56,295 nt of DNA from an uncultured Granulosicoccaceae bacterium. GTDB lineage: Bacteria > Pseudomonadota > Gammaproteobacteria > Granulosicoccales > Granulosicoccaceae. The stretch lies in NCBI GenBank assembly GCA_938035945.1, contig CALHOU010000025.1, positions 1 through 56,295 on the forward strand, given 5' to 3'. The position numbers and the translations under genes are program-made. A model generated the notes under the pieces. That model did no database searches. It saw only the letters and a program-made list of their open reading frames with translations, and was not told the DNA's origin. This document shows positions 9,490 to 18,210 of the stretch, piece by piece (position 1 is the stretch's first letter; every line of letters starts with the position of its first letter).

Positions 9490-10131
9490 CTAGCTGTACA
9501 GCCCGTGCTGCACAATATACTGCTTAACGCGTTCTGGCACGAGAAAATCGATACTTTGCCGATTAGCCATGCGAGTTCTGATGTCGGTTGCCGATATCGC
9601 CAACTGGGTCACGCTGTGCCGTTCAATCACACCCGCTTTAGCGCCTGCCACCTTGCGTCCATGCTGTTTAGCCTGGGTTTCAATCAGCGCTGCGGCCCAT
9701 TCGCTCAACGGCGAGTCGGGGCGATCAATCACCACCATATTGGCCAACTGCAGAATTTCTTGCCAGCGGTACCAGCTGTCGAATTGCGAAAACGCATCCA
9801 GACCCATGAAAAACACCAGCGAGGCATCAGGGTACTCGTTTTTGAACTCGCTAAGTGTATCGAAAGTATACGAAGCCTTGTCGCGCAGGGCCTCACGCGA
9901 ATCCACAATCAAGCTGGGGATTTCGCTGGTGGCGATTTCCAACATCTCTATTCGCTGCTCAGTTGTAGCTGTAGGTTTACCGCGATGAGCTGGACGATGG
10001 TTCGGGATTAAGCGTAAGTGATCGAGCGCAAAACTCTCGGCGAGCTCAATTGCCGGGCGTAAATGCCCGTTGTGCACCGGGTCGAATGTGCCGCCAAACA
10101 GACCTATACGTTGTTGCAAGTGGTTATTCAA
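9490..10131 (-). CDS. nadD: Nicotinate-nucleotide adenylyltransferase NadD
   Basis: NadD joins nicotinate mononucleotide and ATP to make deamido-NAD, the penultimate step of NAD synthesis. The 213 residues begin with the nucleotidyltransferase motif GGTFDPVHNGHLRPA (about 14-28) and contain the second motif SATDIRTRM near residue 187. Both the HxGH-type and ISxTxxR-type elements are intact. It heads the rsfS-rlmH-maf-rng-yhdP series and follows a small basic-protein gene. Confidence 0.96.
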   Translation of the reverse strand: MNNHLQQRIGLFGGTFDPVHNGHLRPAIELAESFALDHLRLIPNHRPAHRGKPTATTEQRIEMLEIATSEIPSLIVDSREALRDKASYTFDTLSEFKNEYPDASLVFFMGLDAFSQFDSWYRWQEILQLANMVVIDRPDSPLSEWAAALIETQAKQHGRKVAGAKAGVIERHSVTQLAISATDIRTRMANRQSIDFLVPERVKQYIVQHGLYS

Positions 10132-10165
10132 TAGAGAAGATTACGTGGCTTTGGCCAATTGCCGC

Positions 10166-10339
10166 TTAGGCAGCAACTCGCTCAAACCACGTTTTCTTCA
10201 ACTGAACTTTGTCCGCTTTACGACGGGCTTTAGTCGACTTCTCATGCACTGTCGATTTACGCAATAGGGGATTTAATGCCACAACGTTTCGTTCTTTGAT
10301 CGGCTGTAACTGCTTTTGCTTTTTACTTTTCTTACTCAT
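10166..10339 (-). CDS. Small basic protein between proA and nadD
   Basis: A 57-residue reading frame fills most of the gap between proA and nadD on the same strand. It begins MSKKSKKQKQ, contains NPLLRKSTVHEKSTKARRKA, and ends WFERVAA; about a third of residues are Lys or Arg. An AGAGG-like sequence lies about 12 bases before the ATG. The core pattern RKS..H.KS.KARR resembles short uncharacterised proteins that I recall from other proteobacteria, unverified. The charge suggests RNA or ribosome binding, which would suit the neighbours, but this is inference. It also has a faint likeness to ArfA-type basic peptides. Confidence 0.6.
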   Translation of the reverse strand: MSKKSKKQKQLQPIKERNVVALNPLLRKSTVHEKSTKARRKADKVQLKKTWFERVAA

Positions 10340-10406
10340 GGCTTCATTTTACCTCTTTGAATTTCCTCTTAAAAACTGTTTACTGACAAATTATTTGTTA
10401 ACGCAT

Positions 10407-11690
10407 TTATTCGCGAATGGTACCCGTACCAGTAACAACATATTTTTCTGTTGTTAAACCTAAAGCACCAACCGGTCCACGCACATGCATTTTGTTGGTG
10501 CTTATGCCTATTTCGGCACCCAGACCATATTGTGCACCATCTGCAAAACAGGTCGCCGCATTCACCATCACAGAACTCGAATCTACCTGACGCACAAACT
10601 GCCGCGAACGCTCGATACTGCTGGTGACAATCGCATCCGTGTGACCAGAGCCGTAACGCGCAATATGGTCCATAGCGTCGTTAACGTCCGCAACCACCTT
10701 TATAGACAATATAGGGCCTAAATATTCGGTTACCCAGTCGTCATCTGTCGCTTGTTTCACATTTGAGACCAAAGATTGCAACTTAGCGCAGCCTCGAAGT
10801 TCAACCCCGTGCTGTGTGAACTTTTGACACAAATCGGGCAATAGGCTTGGCGCTTCAGCTTCGGCTACCAGCAAAGTTTCCATCGAACCGCAAATGCCAT
10901 AGCGATACGTTTTCGAATTAAAAGCGACTGCCATTGCCTGCTCTTTATCGGCACCTTCATCAACATAGACGTGACAAATGCCATCCAAATGCTTTATGAC
11001 CGGCACCTTTGCATCTTGCGCTATGCGGCTGACCAAGCCTTTACCACCACGCGGAATGATTACATCGATGTGTTCTTCTAATTGCAGCATGGCCCCAACG
11101 GCCGCTCGATCAGTTGTGCCCACCAATTGCACCGCCGCTTCTGGTAAGCCTGCCGCTTTTAATCCTGTTGTTATGCATTGTGCAATCGCCGCATTCGATC
11201 GGCTCGCTTCACTACCACCACGCAAGATAACCGCATTGCCAGATTTTAAACAAAGCGCTGCCGCATCAGCGGTGACATTAGGTCGCGACTCGTAGATAAC
11301 GCCAATCACACCCAAGGGCACACGCATGCGTGCGATCTCCAAACCCGATGGCTGACGCTCGGTTGCAGACATGCTGCCTATCGGGTCGGCTTGGGCAGCG
11401 ATATCCCTTAAACCTTTCGACATAGAGGCAATGCGTGCAGGATTTAATTCAAGCCGATCAAACAAGGCATCGCTAATGCCACTCTCTTTGGCCGCCGCCA
11501 AATCTTGTGCATTGGCGCTGAGCAGTTTGTCGCTGGCTGCATCAATCGCATCAGCCATGGCCAATAGGGCCTGGTTTTTCTGATGCGTATCAGCAGCAGC
11601 GAGTATGGCCGCACAGGCACTGGCTTGCTGACCATACTGTTCGACCATCGCGACTGGGTCTTGGGTTATTTCGGAACTGTTGGCACTCAT
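10407..11690 (-). CDS. proA: Glutamate-5-semialdehyde dehydrogenase ProA
   Basis: ProA reduces gamma-glutamyl phosphate to glutamate-5-semialdehyde with NADPH, the second step of proline synthesis. The 427-residue length is typical. The ALDH-fold cofactor region [20 protein letters not shown] and the catalytic cysteine region [18 protein letters not shown] are clear, and the C-terminal [18 protein letters not shown] is diagnostic. It is the first gene of the minus-strand housekeeping block, divergent from the tatD-like gene. proB is not in the window. Confidence 0.97.
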   Translation of the reverse strand: MSANSSEITQDPVAMVEQYGQQASACAAILAAADTHQKNQALLAMADAIDAASDKLLSANAQDLAAAKESGISDALFDRLELNPARIASMSKGLRDIAAQADPIGSMSATERQPSGLEIARMRVPLGVIGVIYESRPNVTADAAALCLKSGNAVILRGGSEASRSNAAIAQCITTGLKAAGLPEAAVQLVGTTDRAAVGAMLQLEEHIDVIIPRGGKGLVSRIAQDAKVPVIKHLDGICHVYVDEGADKEQAMAVAFNSKTYRYGICGSMETLLVAEAEAPSLLPDLCQKFTQHGVELRGCAKLQSLVSNVKQATDDDWVTEYLGPILSIKVVADVNDAMDHIARYGSGHTDAIVTSSIERSRQFVRQVDSSSVMVNAATCFADGAQYGLGAEIGISTNKMHVRGPVGALGLTTEKYVVTGTGTIRE

Positions 11691-11800
11691 TGTTTAATCT
11701 CTATTTCTTCCACAGTCATATTGTTATTTATACAGCTTTGCACGCTACGGAGCCATGCTTTGTGACGTAAACTAGCGTTTTTACGCCTTAGATTCACACC

Positions 11801-12574
11801 ATGCAGCTCGTCGACTCCCATTGCCACATCAATTTTCCTGACTTTGACGGCCGTATCCCCGACATTCTACGCAATGCAGCGGATAACCAAGTCACCCACT
11901 TAATGTGTATTTCCACCAGTTGGGAAAACCAGCCAGAGGTGATTGCGTTGGCAGAGAATCACAAGGAAATTTTCGCCTCCGTTGGTAAGCACCCAACGAC
12001 CGAAGGTGGGCATGAACCAACAGCCGACGACATTGTGGCTGCGGCCGATCACCCACGCGTAGTCGCTATTGGTGAAACCGGTTTGGATTACTTTCGTAGT
12101 GAAGGCGATTTAACCTGGCAACACGAACGCTTCCACGCCCATATTGATGCAGCGAAGGCGTGCAAAAAACCCCTGATCATTCACACCCGTGCTGCCGCCG
12201 AGGACACAATGAAAACGCTGAGCGAGCGCAAGGCGTCTGAAGCCGGCGGTGTTATGCATTGCTTTGCTGAAGATTGGGAAGTGGCAAAGCAAGCCTTGGA
12301 TATTGGTTTTTATATTTCATTCTCAGGCATTGTCACGTTTAAAAGTGCGAAGTCAGTGCAAGAGGTCGCGATGAAGGCGCCGCTTGATCGCATTCTGGTT
12401 GAAACTGACGCGCCTTATCTCGCCCCGGTTCCGCATCGTGGAAAAATGAATGAGCCTGCTTACGTTCGCCACACCGCTGAGTATGTTGCGCAAGCGCGTG
12501 GTATTTCCCTGGAAGCATTGGCGGAAGCCACAACAAACAATTTCTTTGATCTGTTTTCTTTTGCCAAGGCGTAG
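11801..12574 (+). CDS. TatD family metal-dependent hydrolase (YcfH-like)
   Basis: TatD proteins are TIM-barrel metal-dependent hydrolases, several with 3'-5' DNase activity. The 257-residue protein begins with metal motif DSHCHINF. It continues with GKHPTTEGG, GETGLDYF, PLIIHTRAA, GVMHCFAEDW and LVETDAPYLAPVPHRGK, giving the complete metal site. The last motifs fit the YcfH subgroup best. It is followed by the MOSC gene after three bases and so leads a three-gene operon; the link between the three products is unclear. Confidence 0.93.
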   Translation: MQLVDSHCHINFPDFDGRIPDILRNAADNQVTHLMCISTSWENQPEVIALAENHKEIFASVGKHPTTEGGHEPTADDIVAAADHPRVVAIGETGLDYFRSEGDLTWQHERFHAHIDAAKACKKPLIIHTRAAAEDTMKTLSERKASEAGGVMHCFAEDWEVAKQALDIGFYISFSGIVTFKSAKSVQEVAMKAPLDRILVETDAPYLAPVPHRGKMNEPAYVRHTAEYVAQARGISLEALAEATTNNFFDLFSFAKA

Positions 12575-12577
12575 ACG

Positions 12578-13330
12578 ATGTTGATCAGCGACCTATTTCA
12601 GTATCCCGTAAAAGGCTTAAGTGAAGCGTCGTTGCAAAGCGTTGAACTTGACGAGGCTTTGGGGATGGCGGGTGATCGTCGTTTTGCCATAACGCATGCG
12701 AAAAGTTTATTCGATCACGAAAAGCCTGCCTGGATTGCGCGAAAGCATTTTGCTGTGGTTGCACATAGCCCAGAGATTGGGCCGATTCATTGTCGCTATG
12801 ATGTAGACACTCAACTACTTGAATTGTCGCATGCAGGCTCGGTGATATTGGTTGAAAAAGTCGGTTCGGCCGATATGGATGCAAAACTCAGCGAGGCGTT
12901 ATCAAGCGTTATTAAAGACGGCCAACAAGGACCGTATCGATTGGTCAGTGCACCGCGCAAGCGATTAACCGACTCACCAACGCAAACCGTTTCAATAATG
13001 AATACCAAATCGTTACAAGCGCTTTCAGACGCCGTTGGTCAGCCATTGGAAAAGCGACGCTTTCGTGGCAATATCTGGTTCGAAGGTGATAGAGCTTGGC
13101 AAGAGCATGATTGGGTTGGCAAAGCTATTGAAATTGGCGGTGTAAAGCTTTTTGTGAACGAACGAATTGAGCGTTGTGCTGCGGTGGATGCCGACCCTGT
13201 TTTAGGCGTTAGGAATTTAAGCGTGTTAAAACAACTTAACCAATCGTTCGGTCATGTCGATTTTGGCGTATTGGCCCAAGTTGAAAAACCAGGCCTTGTT
13301 CGCACAGGAGATACCATCAATGGAATTTAA
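12578..13330 (+). CDS. MOSC-domain protein (YcbX-like)
   Basis: MOSC proteins bind molybdenum cofactor through a conserved cysteine and serve in sulfur transfer or reduction of N-hydroxylated compounds. This 250-residue protein has the N-terminal beta-barrel signature YPVKGLS at its start and a MOSC core with FRGNIWF. The cofactor cysteine lies in ERIERCAAVDADPVLGVRN (about 205-223). It lacks the C-terminal ferredoxin domain found in E. coli YcbX. Its stop overlaps the next gene by 11 bases, so the two are coupled. Confidence 0.9.
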   Translation: MLISDLFQYPVKGLSEASLQSVELDEALGMAGDRRFAITHAKSLFDHEKPAWIARKHFAVVAHSPEIGPIHCRYDVDTQLLELSHAGSVILVEKVGSADMDAKLSEALSSVIKDGQQGPYRLVSAPRKRLTDSPTQTVSIMNTKSLQALSDAVGQPLEKRRFRGNIWFEGDRAWQEHDWVGKAIEIGGVKLFVNERIERCAAVDADPVLGVRNLSVLKQLNQSFGHVDFGVLAQVEKPGLVRTGDTINGI

Positions 13331-13940
13331 TGCATCCATCAAAGATGAAGACGCGCTTGTCGCGCTCTATGGCCCCATCAATAAAAATTCCTTAGCCAAA
13401 GAAACCGATCACCTGACGGACGCCTATCAAACATGGATTGAACGTGCACCGTTTATGGCGGTGGCTTCAATTGGCGAAGGTGGATTGGATTGCTCTCCAC
13501 GTGGAGACAAGGTCGGTCAGCTGTTTCGGGTAATCGATAAACGCACCATTGCCATTCCTGACAGGCGCGGAAATAATCGGCTCGATACGTTAAGAAACTT
13601 AGTTGGCGATTCTCGAATCTCATTGTTGTTTCTAACGCCTGGCATTAATGAGTCGCTGCGCATTAATGGCGACGCACTGGTGGTTACGGATCGGCAGCTG
13701 TGCGAAAGCTTCACCATAAACGGGAAAGCACCGCTAAGTGTGATTGTGGTGTCGATAAAGTCAGTTTACTTTCAGTGTGCGCGTGCATTGATGCGTTCTG
13801 AGCTTTGGTCGGTGGATGCGCATATTGCTAAAGGTGAGCTGCCGACTGCTGGTGAGATGACTAAGTCGGCTTTGCCTGAATTTGATGCACAAAGTTATGA
13901 TGAGGCGCTGCCTGGGCGTCAGCGGGATTCCATGTATTAG
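13320..13940 (+). CDS. Pyridoxamine-5'-phosphate-oxidase-like FMN-binding protein
   Basis: The fold is the split beta-barrel FMN-binding family related to PNPOx. Clear segments are PFMAVASIGEGGLDCSPRGD, IAIPDRRGNNRLDTLRNL and LFLTPGINESLRINGDA. The last parts resemble the MSMEG_1061 subgroup of about 200 residues. The ATG at 13320 has AGGAG seven to eight bases upstream and gives 206 residues; a longer frame from 13254 would lie inside the MOSC gene and is unlikely. The protein ends with RQRDSMY. Substrate unknown; a flavin reductase or oxidase role is inferred. Confidence 0.88.
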   Translation: MEFNASIKDEDALVALYGPINKNSLAKETDHLTDAYQTWIERAPFMAVASIGEGGLDCSPRGDKVGQLFRVIDKRTIAIPDRRGNNRLDTLRNLVGDSRISLLFLTPGINESLRINGDALVVTDRQLCESFTINGKAPLSVIVVSIKSVYFQCARALMRSELWSVDAHIAKGELPTAGEMTKSALPEFDAQSYDEALPGRQRDSMY

Positions 13941-13959
13941 TGAGCCATATTGACTGTCG

Positions 13960-14394
13960 CTATTCCTTGGCAGTAGCTTCTTCTTCACGCGCTTTTATTT
14001 GCGCAAGTTCTTCGTCGGTTAACGCGCCATACAGTTTCGGATAAGACCAACCGTAACCCCAGCGAAATGATGTGGGTAAAAACGGTGTACCACCGACTCT
14101 GACCCCAGCCAACATCAACACAGCCAGTTCTGGCTCGCCCACTCCTTCCACGCACATTTTTAATTCTTGATCTGCTTGCAAGCGTTGATCGTAGGTGCCG
14201 CCTTGCCAGTAAGCATAGTCATGTGCTGTGCAGCAACTTAGCCACAGTTCTTTTTGATTAAACGTGCCATCGGGGAAGGAACTACACCCATCGCTGGTAA
14301 ATGGCTTGATCGTGCTGCTGCATGAAACCAAGAATACGCAAACGATAAGCGTTAAGGATTGTTTAACCCACGCGGGCCAATTTATTCTATACAT
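13960..14394 (-). CDS. Lipoprotein with phospholipase-A2-like His-Asp motif
   Basis: The 144-residue protein starts at ATG 14394 with a lipoprotein signal (lipobox VSC in LIVCVFLVSCSS). The mature part carries DGCSSFPDGT, then LSCCTAHDYAYWQGGT and ADQELKMCV. The CCxxHDxxY pattern matches the catalytic His-Asp dyad and paired cysteines of secreted phospholipase A2-like folds. Function by homology would be lipid hydrolysis at the envelope, but many relatives are uncharacterised and the calcium loop is not obvious. The C-terminus is charged (KAREEEATAKE). An upstream extension to 14490 runs into pfkB and is rejected. Confidence 0.7.
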   Translation of the reverse strand: MYRINWPAWVKQSLTLIVCVFLVSCSSTIKPFTSDGCSSFPDGTFNQKELWLSCCTAHDYAYWQGGTYDQRLQADQELKMCVEGVGEPELAVLMLAGVRVGGTPFLPTSFRWGYGWSYPKLYGALTDEELAQIKAREEEATAKE

Positions 14395-14422
14395 ACCGCG
14401 AAGTATAAGCGGTATTGACGCA

Positions 14423-15433
14423 TTAGCCCAAACGCCTGCCACATGCGTGTGCGTATGCCAGACACTCTTCGACGCTGCCCACTGCCCCAACGGTGGTTGA
14501 TGAGCGCAAGCTGGCAGCAGAAGCGGCGTGCGCCAGCTCTAAGCTTTGGTGTATCTCCCACCCTTCATGCAAACCGTAAAGAATGCCGGACGCAAATGCA
14601 TCGCCAGCACCAACGCTACTGACAATATCTGCCGCGGGAACATCGAATGACGCGCTAATTATTGGCTCTTTACCTTTTTGAATGCAAACACTGCCTTGGG
14701 GGTAATGCACCACCACAGTATGCATTGCGCCAGCATCAAGAATTTTTGTTGCCGCTTGCGTGCAACTATTAATACAAACAACGCCGTTGGGTATGGTTTC
14801 AATATTGGCCAGACCGCCAATTTCCTGATCATTGACAATAAGTGTGTCCAGATACGGTAAACAGGGCAAACAAAGCTTGCGGTTACGCTCAGGTTGAATG
14901 GACACCAGCTCCACGTTGGTTTGCAAACCAGCAGCCTTGGCCGCTTTCAATACAGTGACCCAACCGTTCGGGTCATCACCCCATGGGCTGTCCAAGGTAG
15001 CATGTAGGCCTAGTAGCCCTAGATGCAGCATCTTGGCCGGCGTATTGGAAAAATCCAATTGCTCAGGTGTTAATGCATCGTTGGCACCGGGCGAATGAAA
15101 AAACGTGCGTTTACCTGTGGATGCAACGGTGAACACATCGGTATATGAAGTGTGCTGCTCCTTGATACGTAAAAGTCCAGTTGATTCTATTTGATTAGAT
15201 TGCGCTTGTTGGAATAAGAAATCTCCCTCAGGGTCTTCTCCCAACAACCCCATACCAAACACAGGCAGATTAGAATCGAGGCTTTTTAAATCCAGACTGG
15301 CGTTATGACCTGAACCACCACCGAGTTGATCTTGCTCGATTATGCGCGCAAGCGACTCTTCAGCTGGCCATTGATCAATTATTTTGATTCTATCCAGCGT
15401 CCAGCATCCGGCGCAAATAATACCTCGTCTCAT
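14423..15433 (-). CDS. PfkB-family carbohydrate kinase
   Basis: This ribokinase-fold sugar kinase has 336 residues. The substrate-side motif is GGGSGHNASLDLKSL near residue 38, and the phosphate/catalytic motif is SSVGAGDAFASGIL near 275, with the Asp as catalytic base. The substrate cannot be read from sequence. It sits 12 bases after the aldolase-like gene on the same strand, so the pair probably phosphorylates and then cleaves one sugar or sugar acid. The aldolase-like gene is transcribed first. Confidence 0.88.
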   Translation of the reverse strand: MRRGIICAGCWTLDRIKIIDQWPAEESLARIIEQDQLGGGSGHNASLDLKSLDSNLPVFGMGLLGEDPEGDFLFQQAQSNQIESTGLLRIKEQHTSYTDVFTVASTGKRTFFHSPGANDALTPEQLDFSNTPAKMLHLGLLGLHATLDSPWGDDPNGWVTVLKAAKAAGLQTNVELVSIQPERNRKLCLPCLPYLDTLIVNDQEIGGLANIETIPNGVVCINSCTQAATKILDAGAMHTVVVHYPQGSVCIQKGKEPIISASFDVPAADIVSSVGAGDAFASGILYGLHEGWEIHQSLELAHAASAASLRSSTTVGAVGSVEECLAYAHACGRRLG

Positions 15434-15445
15434 GATGTGCTTACA

Positions 15446-16420
15446 CTAACTCATAAGAACGGGGTCAGAAATTTGAACATCATTCTCTCTCGATCTTAAA
15501 GCAGGAATACTAATATTTTCCAGATGATCATGATAAGCATTGGCCGCCTCCAATGGCGAGAGCTTTCCGGTTATTGTTTCTCGCATAAGTCTGACCAATT
15601 CCACAGGGCTTTCACTTAAATTAATTTTTCGACCAAACAGAGCAACTCGCGCACCGGCTTTTTCAGCTTGATGCGCTAACTCGAACGTATCTCTGACCGT
15701 GCCCGCAGAGCCACCTAAAATACCGACTATAAGATTTTCCGGATCGTAGTTGCACAATTCAGACATGGCGGCATGCCCATTAAATTGAATCTTTAGAAAT
15801 TTCGGCGCATCCAGGCTTGTGACCCCGGCTACGGCTTTGATGATCATGTCGTTGATATAAAAACCAATCTCGTCATTGGCAATGCCAACATCGTAGGCGG
15901 GGTTGAACACTTCTAGAAAATGATCAAAATTGTGTTCGCGCGTGGCGTGTCGAAATTCTCTATAGGCATTCAAGCTAGCCACGTCAGCATCAACATCGTT
16001 GTAAAAAGTCATTGAATACAAACCAAGGTTTGCATAGGGCAAAACCGAAGGAATATCGGCGGTAGCAAATGGGATTGATGGGCTTTCGCGATAGCGCGAA
16101 CCCCTGGCCGACCAGATATCGGTGGTGTCATTGAGTCTAACGGCAGGAGTAACAGCGCTTTTGGAAAATAAGTCTTTTTTATGCAGTGTTTCTGCAGAAG
16201 ATGCAGACATCAGCATGATATCGACCAAGCCCGAATTGGTCATGGCGTCCATGGCGTCCAGATAGTCCTTTTTGGTTTTGATCACACCCTTTTTATCTGG
16301 CCCGGGGCATTGTGTCCCAAAAGCCATATCACCGTCTTTGGCGTCTGCTATAACAAAAGACTCCGGTGTGTACTGACCCGTTTGTATAGCTGAGAGCTTT
16401 CTATCCAGAGATTTTTCCAT
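15446..16420 (-). CDS. Class I aldolase-like TIM-barrel protein
   Basis: The 324-residue protein looks like a class I (Schiff-base) aldolase barrel of the LacD/FbaB/YihT type. It has IADAKDGDMAFG near the N-terminus (about 24-35), NDMIIKAVAGV, and a probable Schiff-base lysine, Lys210, in KFLKIQFNG. Then follow IVGILGGSAGTVRD, a phosphate-binding-like glycine loop, and VALFGRKIN. Homology is inferred from motif order only. The paired downstream PfkB kinase supports a kinase-aldolase sugar catabolic module. It could also be an inositol- or sulfosugar-type aldolase. About 80 bases separate it from the pilin gene upstream. Confidence 0.65.
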   Translation of the reverse strand: MEKSLDRKLSAIQTGQYTPESFVIADAKDGDMAFGTQCPGPDKKGVIKTKKDYLDAMDAMTNSGLVDIMLMSASSAETLHKKDLFSKSAVTPAVRLNDTTDIWSARGSRYRESPSIPFATADIPSVLPYANLGLYSMTFYNDVDADVASLNAYREFRHATREHNFDHFLEVFNPAYDVGIANDEIGFYINDMIIKAVAGVTSLDAPKFLKIQFNGHAAMSELCNYDPENLIVGILGGSAGTVRDTFELAHQAEKAGARVALFGRKINLSESPVELVRLMRETITGKLSPLEAANAYHDHLENISIPALRSRENDVQISDPVLMS

Positions 16421-16498
16421 TAGGAAGTGTATCCATCAACGTAAAGTTTGAGAGTCAAACAGTATAGCGCTATCGACGAACGGATTACATCTGCAGTT

Positions 16499-17254
16499 TT
16501 ATGGCAACCAGTTGGCCTTTAACAGCCAATAAACCATCTCACTACGCGAACCCCAGATGAGTCGATCATCAAACGGTTGTTGCGGGTTTGACGAATAGGC
16601 ACTGACCACAAATACATTATCACGATCTGTATTCTCGGATTGCAAGCCGGTACCATCCATGTTTTCACCCATGGAATGCACAACCCACACAATTTGATTT
16701 GCGACCAGGTCTTTCTTCGCGCAATCATTGGTAGACACTGCTCTGCACAGCTGCAATTGAGCACTTAAGTTGGCAAGACCTACGGCGCTAAGCTCGCCCA
16801 CGGTAAGCCAGTCGGCCAAACCCGACTGACCCAACTGCGCATGGTCGTTCACACTAACCGAATAGTGATAGGGTCGACCCCACGCATCTAACAAGCTTCC
16901 GTTAATACTTTGTTCGCCGATCAAGCCCAACTGCATTGCTGGAACACCACCACTTTGCCGTTGACACGATTCATTTTGACCAGGGCTGATTGTGTTTTGC
17001 GACAACAAGTTCACCGGACAGGGTAGACGACTGGTACTAATAAGATGACCGATAATGGCTTCACGAATTTGATTCAATTGCTTATCGGTTTGCTTGTATC
17101 TTGCGTGTTTAATCGTCTGGCCTAAGGGCGCAATAGCACCGCCGACCATGATGCCGACAATAACCAGTACGATGCTTAATTCAACCAGCGAAAAACCTCG
17201 TTGTACACCTAACAGGTGCAATCGATGATGCACACTCTTCCACGCGGCACTCAT
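16499..17254 (-). CDS. Prepilin-like protein with canonical type IV signal
   Basis: This 251-residue protein carries a class III (type IV prepilin) signal: the cleavage site is between G20 and F21 in RGFSLVELSIVLVIVG, with the conserved Glu at mature position 5. The body has SRLPCPVN, a Cys-containing loop, VPAMQLGLIGE and LLDAWGRPYHYSV, a pattern seen in minor pilin/pseudopilin-like proteins. It is the last gene of the pilus operon and overlaps the preceding gene by ATGA. It is longer than a usual major pilin (about 150-180), so I think it is a minor or noncanonical subunit. Confidence 0.85.
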   Translation of the reverse strand: MSAAWKSVHHRLHLLGVQRGFSLVELSIVLVIVGIMVGGAIAPLGQTIKHARYKQTDKQLNQIREAIIGHLISTSRLPCPVNLLSQNTISPGQNESCQRQSGGVPAMQLGLIGEQSINGSLLDAWGRPYHYSVSVNDHAQLGQSGLADWLTVGELSAVGLANLSAQLQLCRAVSTNDCAKKDLVANQIVWVVHSMGENMDGTGLQSENTDRDNVFVVSAYSSNPQQPFDDRLIWGSRSEMVYWLLKANWLP

Positions 17255-18210
17255 CGAGTCACGGCCTCAACGTTCGGGACTATTCGAATAATAATCTGCT
17301 GATCATCGCGTCCGATCGGCAGCAAGGCAAAACGACAATACCTTAAGTCGTGAGCAATACAGTTGTGGTCAAGCTGCAGCTCTATAAAGTCGCCCCATGC
17401 GTTTCGAACAAACCAATGTCGATTAAACGGTACGTCATCCCAAAGCGCATAAGTAGATTTGAGTAAGGTTTTATAACTCTCGCAATCACCTGATACCGGC
17501 TTGATATGCAACCAATGCAATAGCTCCTCGGTTGCACGCAGTTCACAATCGGCTAAAAGAAAATATCCAGCAACGCAGGTTGTCGCCGCCGGTTGGCTAC
17601 AACGCATACGCCAGGCGGTGGCCAACTTATCCACCAACCAAGCACCTACACGCTGCATGGCTTGCTGTCGGATATCGGCGGTTCGGATAAGCGTGTAGGC
17701 AGCATCCGTTTCCATTGAGGTTTTTAGTACCGCAACCACGCCGGTATGCCCACCAACAGTGATATCACCGGTCGTTGCCGGATTAACCACCCGACTCAAA
17801 GGATTGTTAACGTAGCGGCCAGATACCTCATACAACAAACCTTGCTTTGCTCGTGTGTGAAAATGATAGCGACCACCGACCACATCCACCTTTCTTGGCA
17901 ACCAACCACGTTCCACAGCATTCGCAGCGCACGGAGGATTGGGGCCATCCAGACGCCAGGCATCAGCCTGTGTACTATCGGGGTTATCGGTATCAGGGCA
18001 CGGTAAGTGGCCAATACCAGCACTTTGAGCACCGTAGTGATCGATGTAGTTTACGGCGTAGCTAATGAGCGCATCCCGTGCGCGTGACAATTCCAATGTT
18101 TGATAGTGTGTACTTATCTGCTGATAAGAGGCTGCGCTAATAAGGCCTGCCCCGCCTAAGCCTGCTAAAGCAAATAAGCTAAGCAACAAGGAGTAGCCGC
18201 GCTGTTTCAC
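17251..18210 (-). CDS. Atypical prepilin-like protein lacking Glu5
   Basis: The 319-residue protein starts with GTG inside a GTGA overlap with the preceding gene. The leader is very short (MKQRG), followed by YSLLLSLFALAGLGGAGLIS, so the cleavage-type Gly is present but mature position 5 is Leu rather than Glu. Loss of Glu5 is typical of tip-type subunits such as GspK or PilX. Its body shares with the next gene the pattern LPCP, paired Cys and GWLPRK, then a Tyr-rich strand. It probably forms a tip or initiation complex with that neighbour. Confidence 0.75.
   Translation of the reverse strand: MKQRGYSLLLSLFALAGLGGAGLISAASYQQISTHYQTLELSRARDALISYAVNYIDHYGAQSAGIGHLPCPDTDNPDSTQADAWRLDGPNPPCAANAVERGWLPRKVDVVGGRYHFHTRAKQGLLYEVSGRYVNNPLSRVVNPATTGDITVGGHTGVVAVLKTSMETDAAYTLIRTADIRQQAMQRVGAWLVDKLATAWRMRCSQPAATTCVAGYFLLADCELRATEELLHWLHIKPVSGDCESYKTLLKSTYALWDDVPFNRHWFVRNAWGDFIELQLDHNCIAHDLRYCRFALLPIGRDDQQIIIRIVPNVEAVTR

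Noticed and set aside
9454..10011. Plus-strand frame of 185 codons opposite nadD
   Set aside because: It lies antisense to intact nadD, which has all catalytic motifs. The frame shows no known domain.
12778..13008. Antisense frames over the MOSC gene
   Set aside because: They are short shadows of a well-supported coding gene on the other strand.
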